Of a stretch of DNA of 64,000 nucleotides, positions 41,260-48,912 are shown in pieces. The translations under genes and the position numbers were made by a program. Source of the DNA: Mariniphaga sp964559175 (GTDB lineage Bacteria; Bacteroidota; Bacteroidia; Bacteroidales; Prolixibacteraceae); NCBI GenBank assembly GCA_964559175.1, contig CAZLGT010000003.1, forward strand, positions 1-64,000, in the 5' to 3' direction. The notes beneath the pieces were generated by a model. The model did no database searches, was not told the origin of the DNA, and saw only the letters and a program-made list of their open reading frames with translations. Every line of letters starts with the position of its first letter. Positions within the stretch are counted from its first letter, which is position 1.

Positions 41260-43617
41260 TTATTTCTGATTTTCTGCTGATTTGATGTTTAATTGTATTG
41301 CATTTGATTCCAGACCATCTCCCGATACCTTCAACTTAAAGTTACCGCTGCCGGCAGCAGCCCTAACGATAGCCATGGCCTGGCCACGCGCCGTTCTGCG
41401 TTTATTGCTTATAAAAGATTCGTGGCTGTCGCGGGCTCCATTGTCGAGTCCCAGCAGTTCTCCATCGCCCTCCATCTCAAAAGTCAGTACCTGGTCTCTG
41501 TTGGGTGAGGGAATCCCGTTTTCATCTACCAGTTGCACACGAACGATGCTAACGTCGTTCCAGTCGTTTTCCAATGTGGTTTTAGATGCAGAAATGCGGA
41601 TGGCGGAAGGATTGCCGGCAGTCTGCATTTCGTGCACTGCCACCTCCCGGCCATTAATCCGCCCTGTTGCTTTTATGGTTCCCGGCTGGAACGTGAGGCG
41701 GTAGCTTACCGGCGAAGCATCGGACGGACGTTTCTGTATGCCCAGTGAACGTTCGTTGTGAAAAACTTCCACCTCTTCGCAATTGGTATAAATCTCAAGG
41801 TGCGCCTCATCGTAGGTGTCAAAATCGGTTGGTGTCCAGTCGTCCACCAGTCCGCCCTGGCCGAGATGATGCTCTCTGCGGAAGATGTGCACCATGGGTT
41901 CGTCGCTCCACCAGCTCTGGCGCTCATACGTGCGGGGTTTGGTAAACCCGGCCCGGTCGAATAACCCAAAGTCGTGCGAAACCTCCGGCCAGTCGGCCTC
42001 ACCTAAATAATCATAACCGGTCCACAAAAAGTGTCCTGCAATGGATGGGTTGTCGCGCCATATCAAAAAAGCCTGACGGGTATGGCCGTTTTCGGTACCG
42101 ATTACTTTCCAGTGGGGATTGTCCCGGGAAGCATCTGCCAGTTCGTTTTCCCGGTAGTTTTGTCCCACCACATCCATCATTTCAGCAAAACCGTTTTGGT
42201 AAACACCCGACTGATTGGGCCTGAACAGAGCCATGGTTACCGGACGTGTTCCATCCAGTTCATGAATCAGGTCGTGCTGCATTTTGTATGTAGTGAAGCC
42301 CTGCTCTTTGTTCAGGTTATCGCGAATTTCATTCCCCACACTGATAATGAATACCGAGGGATGGTTGCGATCGCGCAACACCACCGAGCGGGTATCGGCC
42401 TCCCACCATTCGTCGAAATAGTGCTGATAGCCAAAATCGGCATGGTTCTTTTTGGCCCGCCAGGTGTCGAATGTTTCGTTCATGACAAAAAATCCCATGC
42501 GGTCGCACAGATCCAGAAATTCGGTTGCAAACGGATTGTGGGAAAGGCGGATGGCATTAATTCCCACTTCCCGCAGACGTTCCAGCCGTTCTTCCCACAC
42601 ACCCAGTGGAACTGCAGCACCCGCGGCACCTCCGTCGTGATGCAGACAGACTCCTTTCAGCCTGATGTTCTCCCCATTCAGGTGAAACCCGGTAGCAGCA
42701 TCGAAATAAAAAGAGCGGATGCCAAAGGGAGTGGTTAACCGATCAACCGGTTTTCCGTTTACCCTGATTTCTGTTTCATTGGCATACATGGTAGGTGTGG
42801 CCAGCGACCATAAATGAGGATGGTTAAGTTCTACCGATTGGTCAAAAGTATGATTTTCACCCGCAGCCATACTGAATGTCAGCGAATCGGCAGCCACTTT
42901 TTTCCCATCCGGACCAACAAGGGTCGTTTTCAAAACCATTTCCGCATCGGGTCCGTCGTTTTTCACAGTGGTTTGCACCCTTACCGTTGCCTGGTCCGGA
43001 CTTACTTCGGGGGTGGTTACAAATACGCCGTTTTTCTCCACATACAGAGGTTCGGTAACAATCAGTTTTACATTCCGGTAAATTCCGGCCCCGGTGTACC
43101 AGCGCGATGCAGGTTGACGGGTATTGTCGATCCGAACAGCCAGCACATTCTCTTTTCCGTAGTTCAGATAAGGCGTAAGCTCATAACTGATGGGTACATA
43201 ACCATAAGGCCTGTGACCCAGGTGTTCACCGTTGATGTAAACATCGCTGCTGGCCATCAATCCGTCAAAATTGATCCAAACTTTACGGTCTTCGGCAGAT
43301 TTAGGCACGGAAAAATGTTTGCGGTACCAGCCAATTCCGGCAGGCAGATAACCACCACCCCGACTGGTAGGATTATCGCGGTCGAACTCTCCTTCGATGC
43401 TCCAGTCGTGCGGTACATTCAGCGTTCGCCAGTCACTGTCGTTGAAACGAACAGCCTCAGCACCGGAAGGATCATCGTGAACAAACTTCCATCCGTGGTT
43501 TAAAGACTCCACCATTCTTCCATCAGTAAAATCCGGTACCGGATCCGAGCATCCCGCAGCCATCCATATTAATAGCAGGGCGGGCATTAATCTTTTAAAA
43601 AGGTTGAAAAATTTCAT
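41260..43617 (-). CDS. glycoside hydrolase family 2 lipoprotein (beta-galactosidase-like)
   Basis: A 785-residue GH2 enzyme anchored as a lipoprotein (Cys23 in MAAGCSD). It has the N-terminal jelly-roll sugar-binding domain (about 35-190), an Ig-like domain, and the TIM barrel with acid/base Glu430 in IISVGNEI and a presumed nucleophile Glu509 in VIGTENGHT. Bacteroidota homologues are mostly beta-galactosidases acting on pectin or hemicellulose side chains. It is followed by GH105 and preceded by the 72-codon PL11 remnant with an ATGA overlap, so it was probably once the second gene of a larger pectin cluster. Confidence 0.92.
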   Translation of the reverse strand: MKFFNLFKRLMPALLLIWMAAGCSDPVPDFTDGRMVESLNHGWKFVHDDPSGAEAVRFNDSDWRTLNVPHDWSIEGEFDRDNPTSRGGGYLPAGIGWYRKHFSVPKSAEDRKVWINFDGLMASSDVYINGEHLGHRPYGYVPISYELTPYLNYGKENVLAVRIDNTRQPASRWYTGAGIYRNVKLIVTEPLYVEKNGVFVTTPEVSPDQATVRVQTTVKNDGPDAEMVLKTTLVGPDGKKVAADSLTFSMAAGENHTFDQSVELNHPHLWSLATPTMYANETEIRVNGKPVDRLTTPFGIRSFYFDAATGFHLNGENIRLKGVCLHHDGGAAGAAVPLGVWEERLERLREVGINAIRLSHNPFATEFLDLCDRMGFFVMNETFDTWRAKKNHADFGYQHYFDEWWEADTRSVVLRDRNHPSVFIISVGNEIRDNLNKEQGFTTYKMQHDLIHELDGTRPVTMALFRPNQSGVYQNGFAEMMDVVGQNYRENELADASRDNPHWKVIGTENGHTRQAFLIWRDNPSIAGHFLWTGYDYLGEADWPEVSHDFGLFDRAGFTKPRTYERQSWWSDEPMVHIFRREHHLGQGGLVDDWTPTDFDTYDEAHLEIYTNCEEVEVFHNERSLGIQKRPSDASPVSYRLTFQPGTIKATGRINGREVAVHEMQTAGNPSAIRISASKTTLENDWNDVSIVRVQLVDENGIPSPNRDQVLTFEMEGDGELLGLDNGARDSHESFISNKRRTARGQAMAIVRAAAGSGNFKLKVSGDGLESNAIQLNIKSAENQK

Positions 43618-43832
43618 GGGTTCAAGTTTATATTTTGTCCGTTTCGGTACAGGTTAAAGCCCAAATAGAAAGGTTCGCCGGCCAGCAGACGCCACGACAA
43701 ATAGCAGCCTTGCTCCTGGAAAACAGCAACAGCGCCCCTGTCCAAACGTTCCACCTGCATCTGAGCAGTTAGGTCCGGTAACAGGCCTGCCGGCATCCAA
43801 AACAGAAAAAGCAAGAATCCTCTTAATGCCAT
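43614..43832 (-). pseudogene. truncated rhamnogalacturonan lyase (PL11) remnant
   Basis: A 72-codon frame with a signal peptide (MALRGFLLFLFWMPAGLL) and then MQVERLDRGAVAVFQEQG and YLSWRLLAGEPFYLGFNLYRNG. These residues match the N-terminus of family PL11 rhamnogalacturonan lyases as I recall them; those enzymes have about 600 residues, so nearly 90 percent is missing. The stop codon overlaps the GH2 start as ATGA. A deletion between a PL11 gene and the GH2 gene is the simplest cause. Translation of the leftover may still feed ribosomes to the GH2 start. Confidence 0.8.
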
Positions 43833-44209
43833 ATACTTTCTTTATTGGTAGAAGTTATTCCTGTATAAACCTGTATGGTAAGGGAAATGAAAAGAGTGAA
43901 AAACTTCGGTTCAGGCACAAAATAGTAAATATTTTCAATTTTGTCGCGGTTTTGGCTGGGAGGAAAGGGTCTAAGCATGTGGTACAAAAGTTTTCACTCA
44001 GTTGGTTTATGAATTGATGCGGTTTGTTTTATCCATTTGGGTGCTTTACATTTGCTAATGTAAACAAGAAATTGATTAAACTTTGTTTCAGATTTAGTGA
44101 TATATGAATTTATTGATTTCAAAAAGCTCTGGAATCACAATACATTACCGATAAGGACATTTTTACCCTCATCAAACTTATTCCGTAAATTTGAAGAATG
44201 ACAAATTCA
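43833..44209. other. 377-bp gap, nothing recognisable
   Basis: The stretch between the pectin genes and the cell-wall operon is AT-rich and shows no ORF with protein-like features; a 63-codon plus-strand frame inside it has no family resemblance. The PL11 remnant promoter and the terminator of the epimerase operon should lie here but were not identified with confidence. Confidence 0.6.
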
Positions 44210-45337
44210 TCAAATCTCTCTTATTCCAATCCCAGGCCTGTCCAATAAAGTGATTTTCCCATCCACAATTTTAACCCCTTCGTATGGATCGTTGGAAATG
44301 AGCAGGTTGCCGTCCAGGTCGGCCCATTCGGCTTGTGGTGCAAGCTGGGCGGCTGCTGAAATGGCGCACGAAGTTTCGGTCATGCAGCCAATCATTACCC
44401 GCATGTGGCTGGCGTGTGCCAGATTAATCATTTTGTGGGCTTCGCGCATGCCGGTGCATTTCATCAGTTTGATGTTGATTCCCGAATAAACACCCACGGC
44501 ATCCTGCACATCGCACAGCCGCTGAATGGCTTCGTCACCAATGATAGGCAGCGGCGAACGTTCCGTCAGCCAGGCGTGGTCGTCTTTCCGGTTTTTGGGC
44601 AACGGTTGCTCCACAAATTCAACGCCTTTTTCTTTCAGCCAGTGTATCATTTCAAGCGCTTTCTCCTTGTTGTCCCAACCCTGGTTCACATCCACACAAA
44701 GCGGTTTACTCGTTGCCGAGCGGATTGTTGCAACCATCTCCTTGTCGTTGGGGCCGCCCAGTTTAATTTTCAGAATTTTGTAGGGAGCAGCTTCATCCAC
44801 TTTTTGTTTCACCACATCCGATTCATCCATTCCAATAGTGAAAGAGGTATAAGGCGTATTTCCCGGCGAATACCCCCAGATTTTATGCCACGGCTGCCCC
44901 ATTATTTTCCCCAACAAATCGTGCAGGGCAATATCAATTGAAGCCTTGGCGGCCGTGTTTCCGGGTGCTGCCTCGTCCACGTATTCCAGAATTTCCTCCA
45001 TACGAAACGGGTCGGTAAACTGAGTCAGGTTAAGCGCCGTTAAAAACCTTCCCGCTGTTTTTTGCGATTCACCCAGATAAGGCGGCATGGAGGCCTCACC
45101 ATAACCGGTGAATCCGTCACATTCAATTTTGGTTAGCATGACCGGTGTGGTGGTTCGTGAACTGTTGGCCAGTGTAAACACATGTTTCAACTGCAAATCG
45201 TAGGGTTCAAATGTTAGTTTTAAACCCGGTGTCGGAAATCTTCCTTTCATATTCGAATAAGTTAACTGGGGCAGCGCTAAACCACCTAATGTAAATAATG
45301 CCGTATTTTTTAAAAAATTTCTTCTGTTCGTACCCAT
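44210..45337 (-). CDS. dipeptide epimerase, Tat-exported (enolase superfamily)
   Basis: A 375-residue L-Ala-D/L-Glu-type dipeptide epimerase. The start at 45337 gives a Tat signal (MGTNRRNFLKNTALFTLGGL). Catalytic residues of the muconate-lactonising subgroup are visible: Lys192 in KIKLGG, the metal ligands Asp216, Glu243 and Asp268 (CVDVNQ, FVEQPL, IIGDEA), and Lys290 in GINIKLMKC. It should epimerise L-Ala-D-Glu released from peptidoglycan to the L,L form. It lies 36 bp after the NlpC/P60 gene, matching the B. subtilis ykfB/ykfC partnership. Export by Tat places it, unusually, in the periplasm. Confidence 0.92.
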   Translation of the reverse strand: MGTNRRNFLKNTALFTLGGLALPQLTYSNMKGRFPTPGLKLTFEPYDLQLKHVFTLANSSRTTTPVMLTKIECDGFTGYGEASMPPYLGESQKTAGRFLTALNLTQFTDPFRMEEILEYVDEAAPGNTAAKASIDIALHDLLGKIMGQPWHKIWGYSPGNTPYTSFTIGMDESDVVKQKVDEAAPYKILKIKLGGPNDKEMVATIRSATSKPLCVDVNQGWDNKEKALEMIHWLKEKGVEFVEQPLPKNRKDDHAWLTERSPLPIIGDEAIQRLCDVQDAVGVYSGINIKLMKCTGMREAHKMINLAHASHMRVMIGCMTETSCAISAAAQLAPQAEWADLDGNLLISNDPYEGVKIVDGKITLLDRPGIGIREI

Positions 45338-45373
45338 TTTCTTTAAACTCAAAACTTTCAACTTTAAACTTCT

Positions 45374-46537
45374 TCAATACCATGGATGCTCTTTCACCCA
45401 CCAAATCCCTTCTGTTCCTTCCGACCCGATAACCCGCCGGGCACTGATGAACGTATTTTTTCGATATTCTGAATATATTTCACTTTGACTATCGAAACTG
45501 TTTTCCTCCACTTTTCCGGCGGCGTGAATATACTCTGTTTTTCCCTTCGAAATGGCTACATGGGTAATTCGTTCGGGTTGTGCCTCATTTGCTTTCTGCC
45601 CGAAAAAAAGCAGGTCGCCGGGTTGCAGATTTTCTAATGAATCACCCGGATTAACCGATTGACCATGCCGTACCTGCAACGAAGCATCGCGGGCGAGAAT
45701 GATTCCGTGCATAAAATAAATCATTTTGGTGAACCCACTGCAATCCATGGCCAGGGCCGAAGTCCCGCCCCAAAGGTAGGGATGTCCTTTTAATTTTTGA
45801 GCTGAATTTACAACTGAAGCACTATCGGGCCGAATGGTTTCCCTGAATTCAGAAAAGGAAACCCAGTTTTGCGGAGCGGCAAAACCTTCCCGTCCGTCGG
45901 GAAACCGCACTTTGACGTAATTCCATCGCTGTTCCAGTAGTTCCAAAATGCCGCCCATGGTCACATCGGAAACAGGATCTTCCATTTTTTCCGTATCAAA
46001 AATTTGTGCAAACGAGCCTGTGAAAATAACCCGATCGGTCTGCCGCCAGTTTTGAAGTTCGGTTTCAGTAACCGGAAAAATTCCGCCCGACGACGTCCAC
46101 GATATGTAGCGATCGGGTGTTTGAACCAGATGCCAGCCGCCTTGTTTTTTCAGAATTTTAACCGGAGTTCCCAGTAATGCCTGGGTAACCAGTTCCGAAG
46201 AATACCGCGGAGTTGCCCTGAAATTGGCCGCAGAAACATTTACCAGCGCATACGGTTTTTCTCCAACGGTGGAGTCGGGGAGAAGTGAAATTTTATCAAC
46301 TATCTCAAAAGACTGGAATTGGTTTAACAGTTCATTTTTCAGGTTCTGATTATCGGTTTCTCCCTGCAACACAACCTTTCCTTTTTGAAACGCAGCTTCC
46401 ACATGGAAAATCGCCTCGCGTTTGTCAGGAACTTTATTTTGTTCAAAATGAAGTATGATATCTTCTGCTTCTTTGCGGTTGTTTACACCGCACGAAACAG
46501 CCAGAATCAAAAGCACAAAAATTCCCAGTTGTTTCAT
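45374..46537 (-). CDS. NlpC/P60 family peptidase lipoprotein (SH3 + C40)
   Basis: A 387-residue lipoprotein (Cys16 in ILAVSC) with bacterial SH3-like regions at about 105-250 and a C-terminal NlpC/P60 papain-like domain: catalytic Cys266 in MDCSGF, the His in ERITHVAISKG, and the HAAGKV segment. This layout resembles YkfC, a gamma-D-glutamyl-diamino-acid endopeptidase that trims murein stem peptides. The start overlaps the stop of the transglutaminase gene by ATGA, and the product likely supplies dipeptides to the epimerase encoded next. Confidence 0.92.
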   Translation of the reverse strand: MKQLGIFVLLILAVSCGVNNRKEAEDIILHFEQNKVPDKREAIFHVEAAFQKGKVVLQGETDNQNLKNELLNQFQSFEIVDKISLLPDSTVGEKPYALVNVSAANFRATPRYSSELVTQALLGTPVKILKKQGGWHLVQTPDRYISWTSSGGIFPVTETELQNWRQTDRVIFTGSFAQIFDTEKMEDPVSDVTMGGILELLEQRWNYVKVRFPDGREGFAAPQNWVSFSEFRETIRPDSASVVNSAQKLKGHPYLWGGTSALAMDCSGFTKMIYFMHGIILARDASLQVRHGQSVNPGDSLENLQPGDLLFFGQKANEAQPERITHVAISKGKTEYIHAAGKVEENSFDSQSEIYSEYRKNTFISARRVIGSEGTEGIWWVKEHPWY

Positions 46538-47985
46538 AATTCCGGTTTGTTTAAATACGTTACGGTCATTTTATAGCTCCACTGGTCGAAATAAATATTT
46601 CCTCCGTACCATTCCAGTTCGCCGCGCTGAAAGTCGATGGGCTCACTGCGGAAATATCTTTTTGGAGGGTCGAATTCCCGGCTGAAATCGTCGTTTACAA
46701 TCAACCGGTAACCATCGATCCCCGAGATGTAAAATTCGTTTACTTCTTTATTATCTGCGTTTTGTAATCCGAATGACTGGTCAAGCGGCACCCAGCCCAC
46801 ACCTTCGTAATACACTTCGCACCAGTCGTGCAGGTTCACCCCGCCGGGGTGCAACATCCATCCGCTCTGCCATTTGCAGGGAATTCCGCTCACCCGCGCC
46901 AGCGACATGAAAAGCAGCGTTTGCATGCCACAGTCGCCTTTCCGGTATTTCAGTACATATTCAGGAATATTTTCAAAGGTGGAATATTCCAGCGCCGAAG
47001 CCCAGGGAATGTTATCGTTTATCCAGTAATAAATGGCTTTTACCTTTTCAACCGGACTGGAAATACCGCGTGTAATTTCTTCGGCCAGAATTTTTATCTC
47101 TTCAGAAAAATCGATATGCGGCGGGCGTTCGGCAGTGTGGGTTTTGTACAAATCCGATGAAGTAACGTAAGGTTGAATGATTTCCGGTGAAAGCTGAATC
47201 CATTCCGGCTGGGTTTCAAATTCAGCCGAGAAATTGAAAACAGTGGGTTGGCCGGCAATCACTTTTTTTTCCATGTAAAGGCTTCGCTGAAGTGCAGAAT
47301 TTTCAGCAAGGTGGTAATTTCCTGAATTGGCTGACAGCAATTTCACATTTTTTTGCCTGGGCAGCGACTCGCGCGGAAAAGGCATCCAGCATTTCACAGT
47401 TTCACCGGCAGGTACTGCATCGGGTTTCAGGGTAATGGTGAAATCGATTTGGAATTGGTGCGTGAGTTCTTCCGGCAAAACTCCTTTTTGAAAACATTCA
47501 ACCAGTTTGGCTGTGTTTTCGAGACAAAAAACATCCAGCGGATCAACAGTTTCCCCGTCTTTGCTGATTTTTGCCTGCCGTGCCAGTGAATCAACCCGGA
47601 ACAGGTTGGGCACGGCATTCCTGAAATATCTTTTTTCACCGTCGATTCTCCGCATTTCCAGTTTTCCTGAATTTTCCCAGTTTTCCAGTTTTTCTTTTTT
47701 TAATTCGGGAAAATATTGCTGAAGTTCTTGTTTTATTTCCGGTTCGGTTTTTGAAAAATCGAGTTCAATGCGGTCCATTCTGGCCAGCAGAATTTCAAAT
47801 TCTCCTGCTTGTTTTTTTTCCGGATTCTTTTGGAAAATGAGACTGATTTGTTTACGGGCATCGCTAAACCTGCCTTCTTTAAAAAGTTCAAAAGCTTTTT
47901 TATCGGGCTGATCGGTTGGGGTGCATCCGTAAAAAATCAATACGAAAAGCAGCAGAATGGCAATATTTTCTGATCTTTGGCCCAT
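46534..47985 (-). CDS. transglutaminase-like domain lipoprotein
   Basis: A 483-residue lipoprotein (MGQRSENIAILLLFVLIFYGC; lipobox FYGC) with a C-terminal transglutaminase-like domain: Cys352 in RKGDCGMQTLLF, then LHDWCEVYYEGVGWVPLDQSFG carrying the His and Asp of the triad. The N-terminal 200 residues are helical and unassigned. The enzyme is probably a peptidase or amidase on envelope peptides rather than a true cross-linker. It is the first gene of a coupled set with the NlpC/P60 and epimerase genes, so a role in cell-wall peptide turnover is likely. Confidence 0.9.
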   Translation of the reverse strand: MGQRSENIAILLLFVLIFYGCTPTDQPDKKAFELFKEGRFSDARKQISLIFQKNPEKKQAGEFEILLARMDRIELDFSKTEPEIKQELQQYFPELKKEKLENWENSGKLEMRRIDGEKRYFRNAVPNLFRVDSLARQAKISKDGETVDPLDVFCLENTAKLVECFQKGVLPEELTHQFQIDFTITLKPDAVPAGETVKCWMPFPRESLPRQKNVKLLSANSGNYHLAENSALQRSLYMEKKVIAGQPTVFNFSAEFETQPEWIQLSPEIIQPYVTSSDLYKTHTAERPPHIDFSEEIKILAEEITRGISSPVEKVKAIYYWINDNIPWASALEYSTFENIPEYVLKYRKGDCGMQTLLFMSLARVSGIPCKWQSGWMLHPGGVNLHDWCEVYYEGVGWVPLDQSFGLQNADNKEVNEFYISGIDGYRLIVNDDFSREFDPPKRYFRSEPIDFQRGELEWYGGNIYFDQWSYKMTVTYLNKPEL

Positions 47986-48048
47986 GTTCCGATGTTGCAG
48001 TTGAACAAAGATAGGGAAACGCTTGGAACAATAACCTAAAAAATATCA

Positions 48049-48747
48049 GTGGAAAATAATTTTGAATTACCGGTTCTGTATCAGGATGACCAGATTATAG
48101 TGGTGGACAAACCGTTTGGACTGGCAGTGCATAAAAACGATTTTATGCCACACGATGCGCCTTACCTGACCAAACTACTGGGCGATGTGACCGGCAAATG
48201 GATTTACAATGTGCACCGGCTCGATGCAAAAACCAGCGGAGTGATGGTGCTGGTGTTTTCTCCGGAAATGGCGAAAGAACTCACTTTGCAGTTTGAACGC
48301 AAAGAGGTGGCGAAAAAGTATGTGGCTGTGGTTCAGGGAAATCCAGGCGAGGGCACATTCGACGAAAAGGTACTGGTAAAAAAGAAGTCGAAATTTAAAA
48401 AACCGGCTGTAACGCACTACAAAACACTGCGTTCGGTTGAAACGGATATTTCATACAAAGAGAAAACCAACATTGTGCTGAGCCTGGTTGAAATAACTCC
48501 CGAAACCGGTCGCTGGCACCAGATTCGACAGCATTTTGCCAAAAACCGGTTCGATATTGTTGGCGACTCGCATCACGGCGATTTTACGCTGAATAAAATT
48601 ATCATTGAAAAAACCGGAATAAACCGGTTGCTTCTTCATGCATCATCGCTGGAATTTTCCCATCCCGAAACACAAACCCGGAAAGAATTTGTTTCTCCTG
48701 TACCAGAGGAATTTGAAAAGGTGATGGATAGCTGTCTGACAATATAA
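48049..48747 (+). CDS. RluA-family RNA pseudouridine synthase
   Basis: A 232-residue pseudouridine synthase of the RluA/TruC group, which isomerises uridines in rRNA or tRNA. The catalytic HRLDAKTSG motif holds Asp59. ILYQDDQIIVVDKPFGLAVHKN-type opening, KKYVAVVQG and the C-terminal WHQIRQHFAKNRFDIVGDSHHGD block are standard. The start codon is GTG at 48049 (valid because the frame upstream is closed and the family start is at this point). It is divergent from the transglutaminase gene. The exact target base (TruC: tRNA U65) is likely but unproven. Confidence 0.93.
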   Translation: MENNFELPVLYQDDQIIVVDKPFGLAVHKNDFMPHDAPYLTKLLGDVTGKWIYNVHRLDAKTSGVMVLVFSPEMAKELTLQFERKEVAKKYVAVVQGNPGEGTFDEKVLVKKKSKFKKPAVTHYKTLRSVETDISYKEKTNIVLSLVEITPETGRWHQIRQHFAKNRFDIVGDSHHGDFTLNKIIIEKTGINRLLLHASSLEFSHPETQTRKEFVSPVPEEFEKVMDSCLTI

Positions 48748-48912
48748 GTTTTTATTTATTGGTGCGCTGTAGCTTTAATTTCGATTTTTTGCAACTTCTA
48801 CAAATATAATCACCGCTCTGCTGCTTTCCGTTTATAAATTTTACTGTTGTCCAATATTCAAATTCAGTTATATTTGAAATTTCAATTTAAAATCAAGAAA
48901 AAGGGAATTGTA

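Noticed and set aside
42031..42738. A 235-codon plus-strand frame opposite the GH2 gene
   Set aside because: It is a shadow of the GH2 catalytic domain with no recognisable features.
43826..44017. A 63-codon plus-strand frame in the gap after the PL11 remnant
   Set aside because: No signal, domain or start context supports it.
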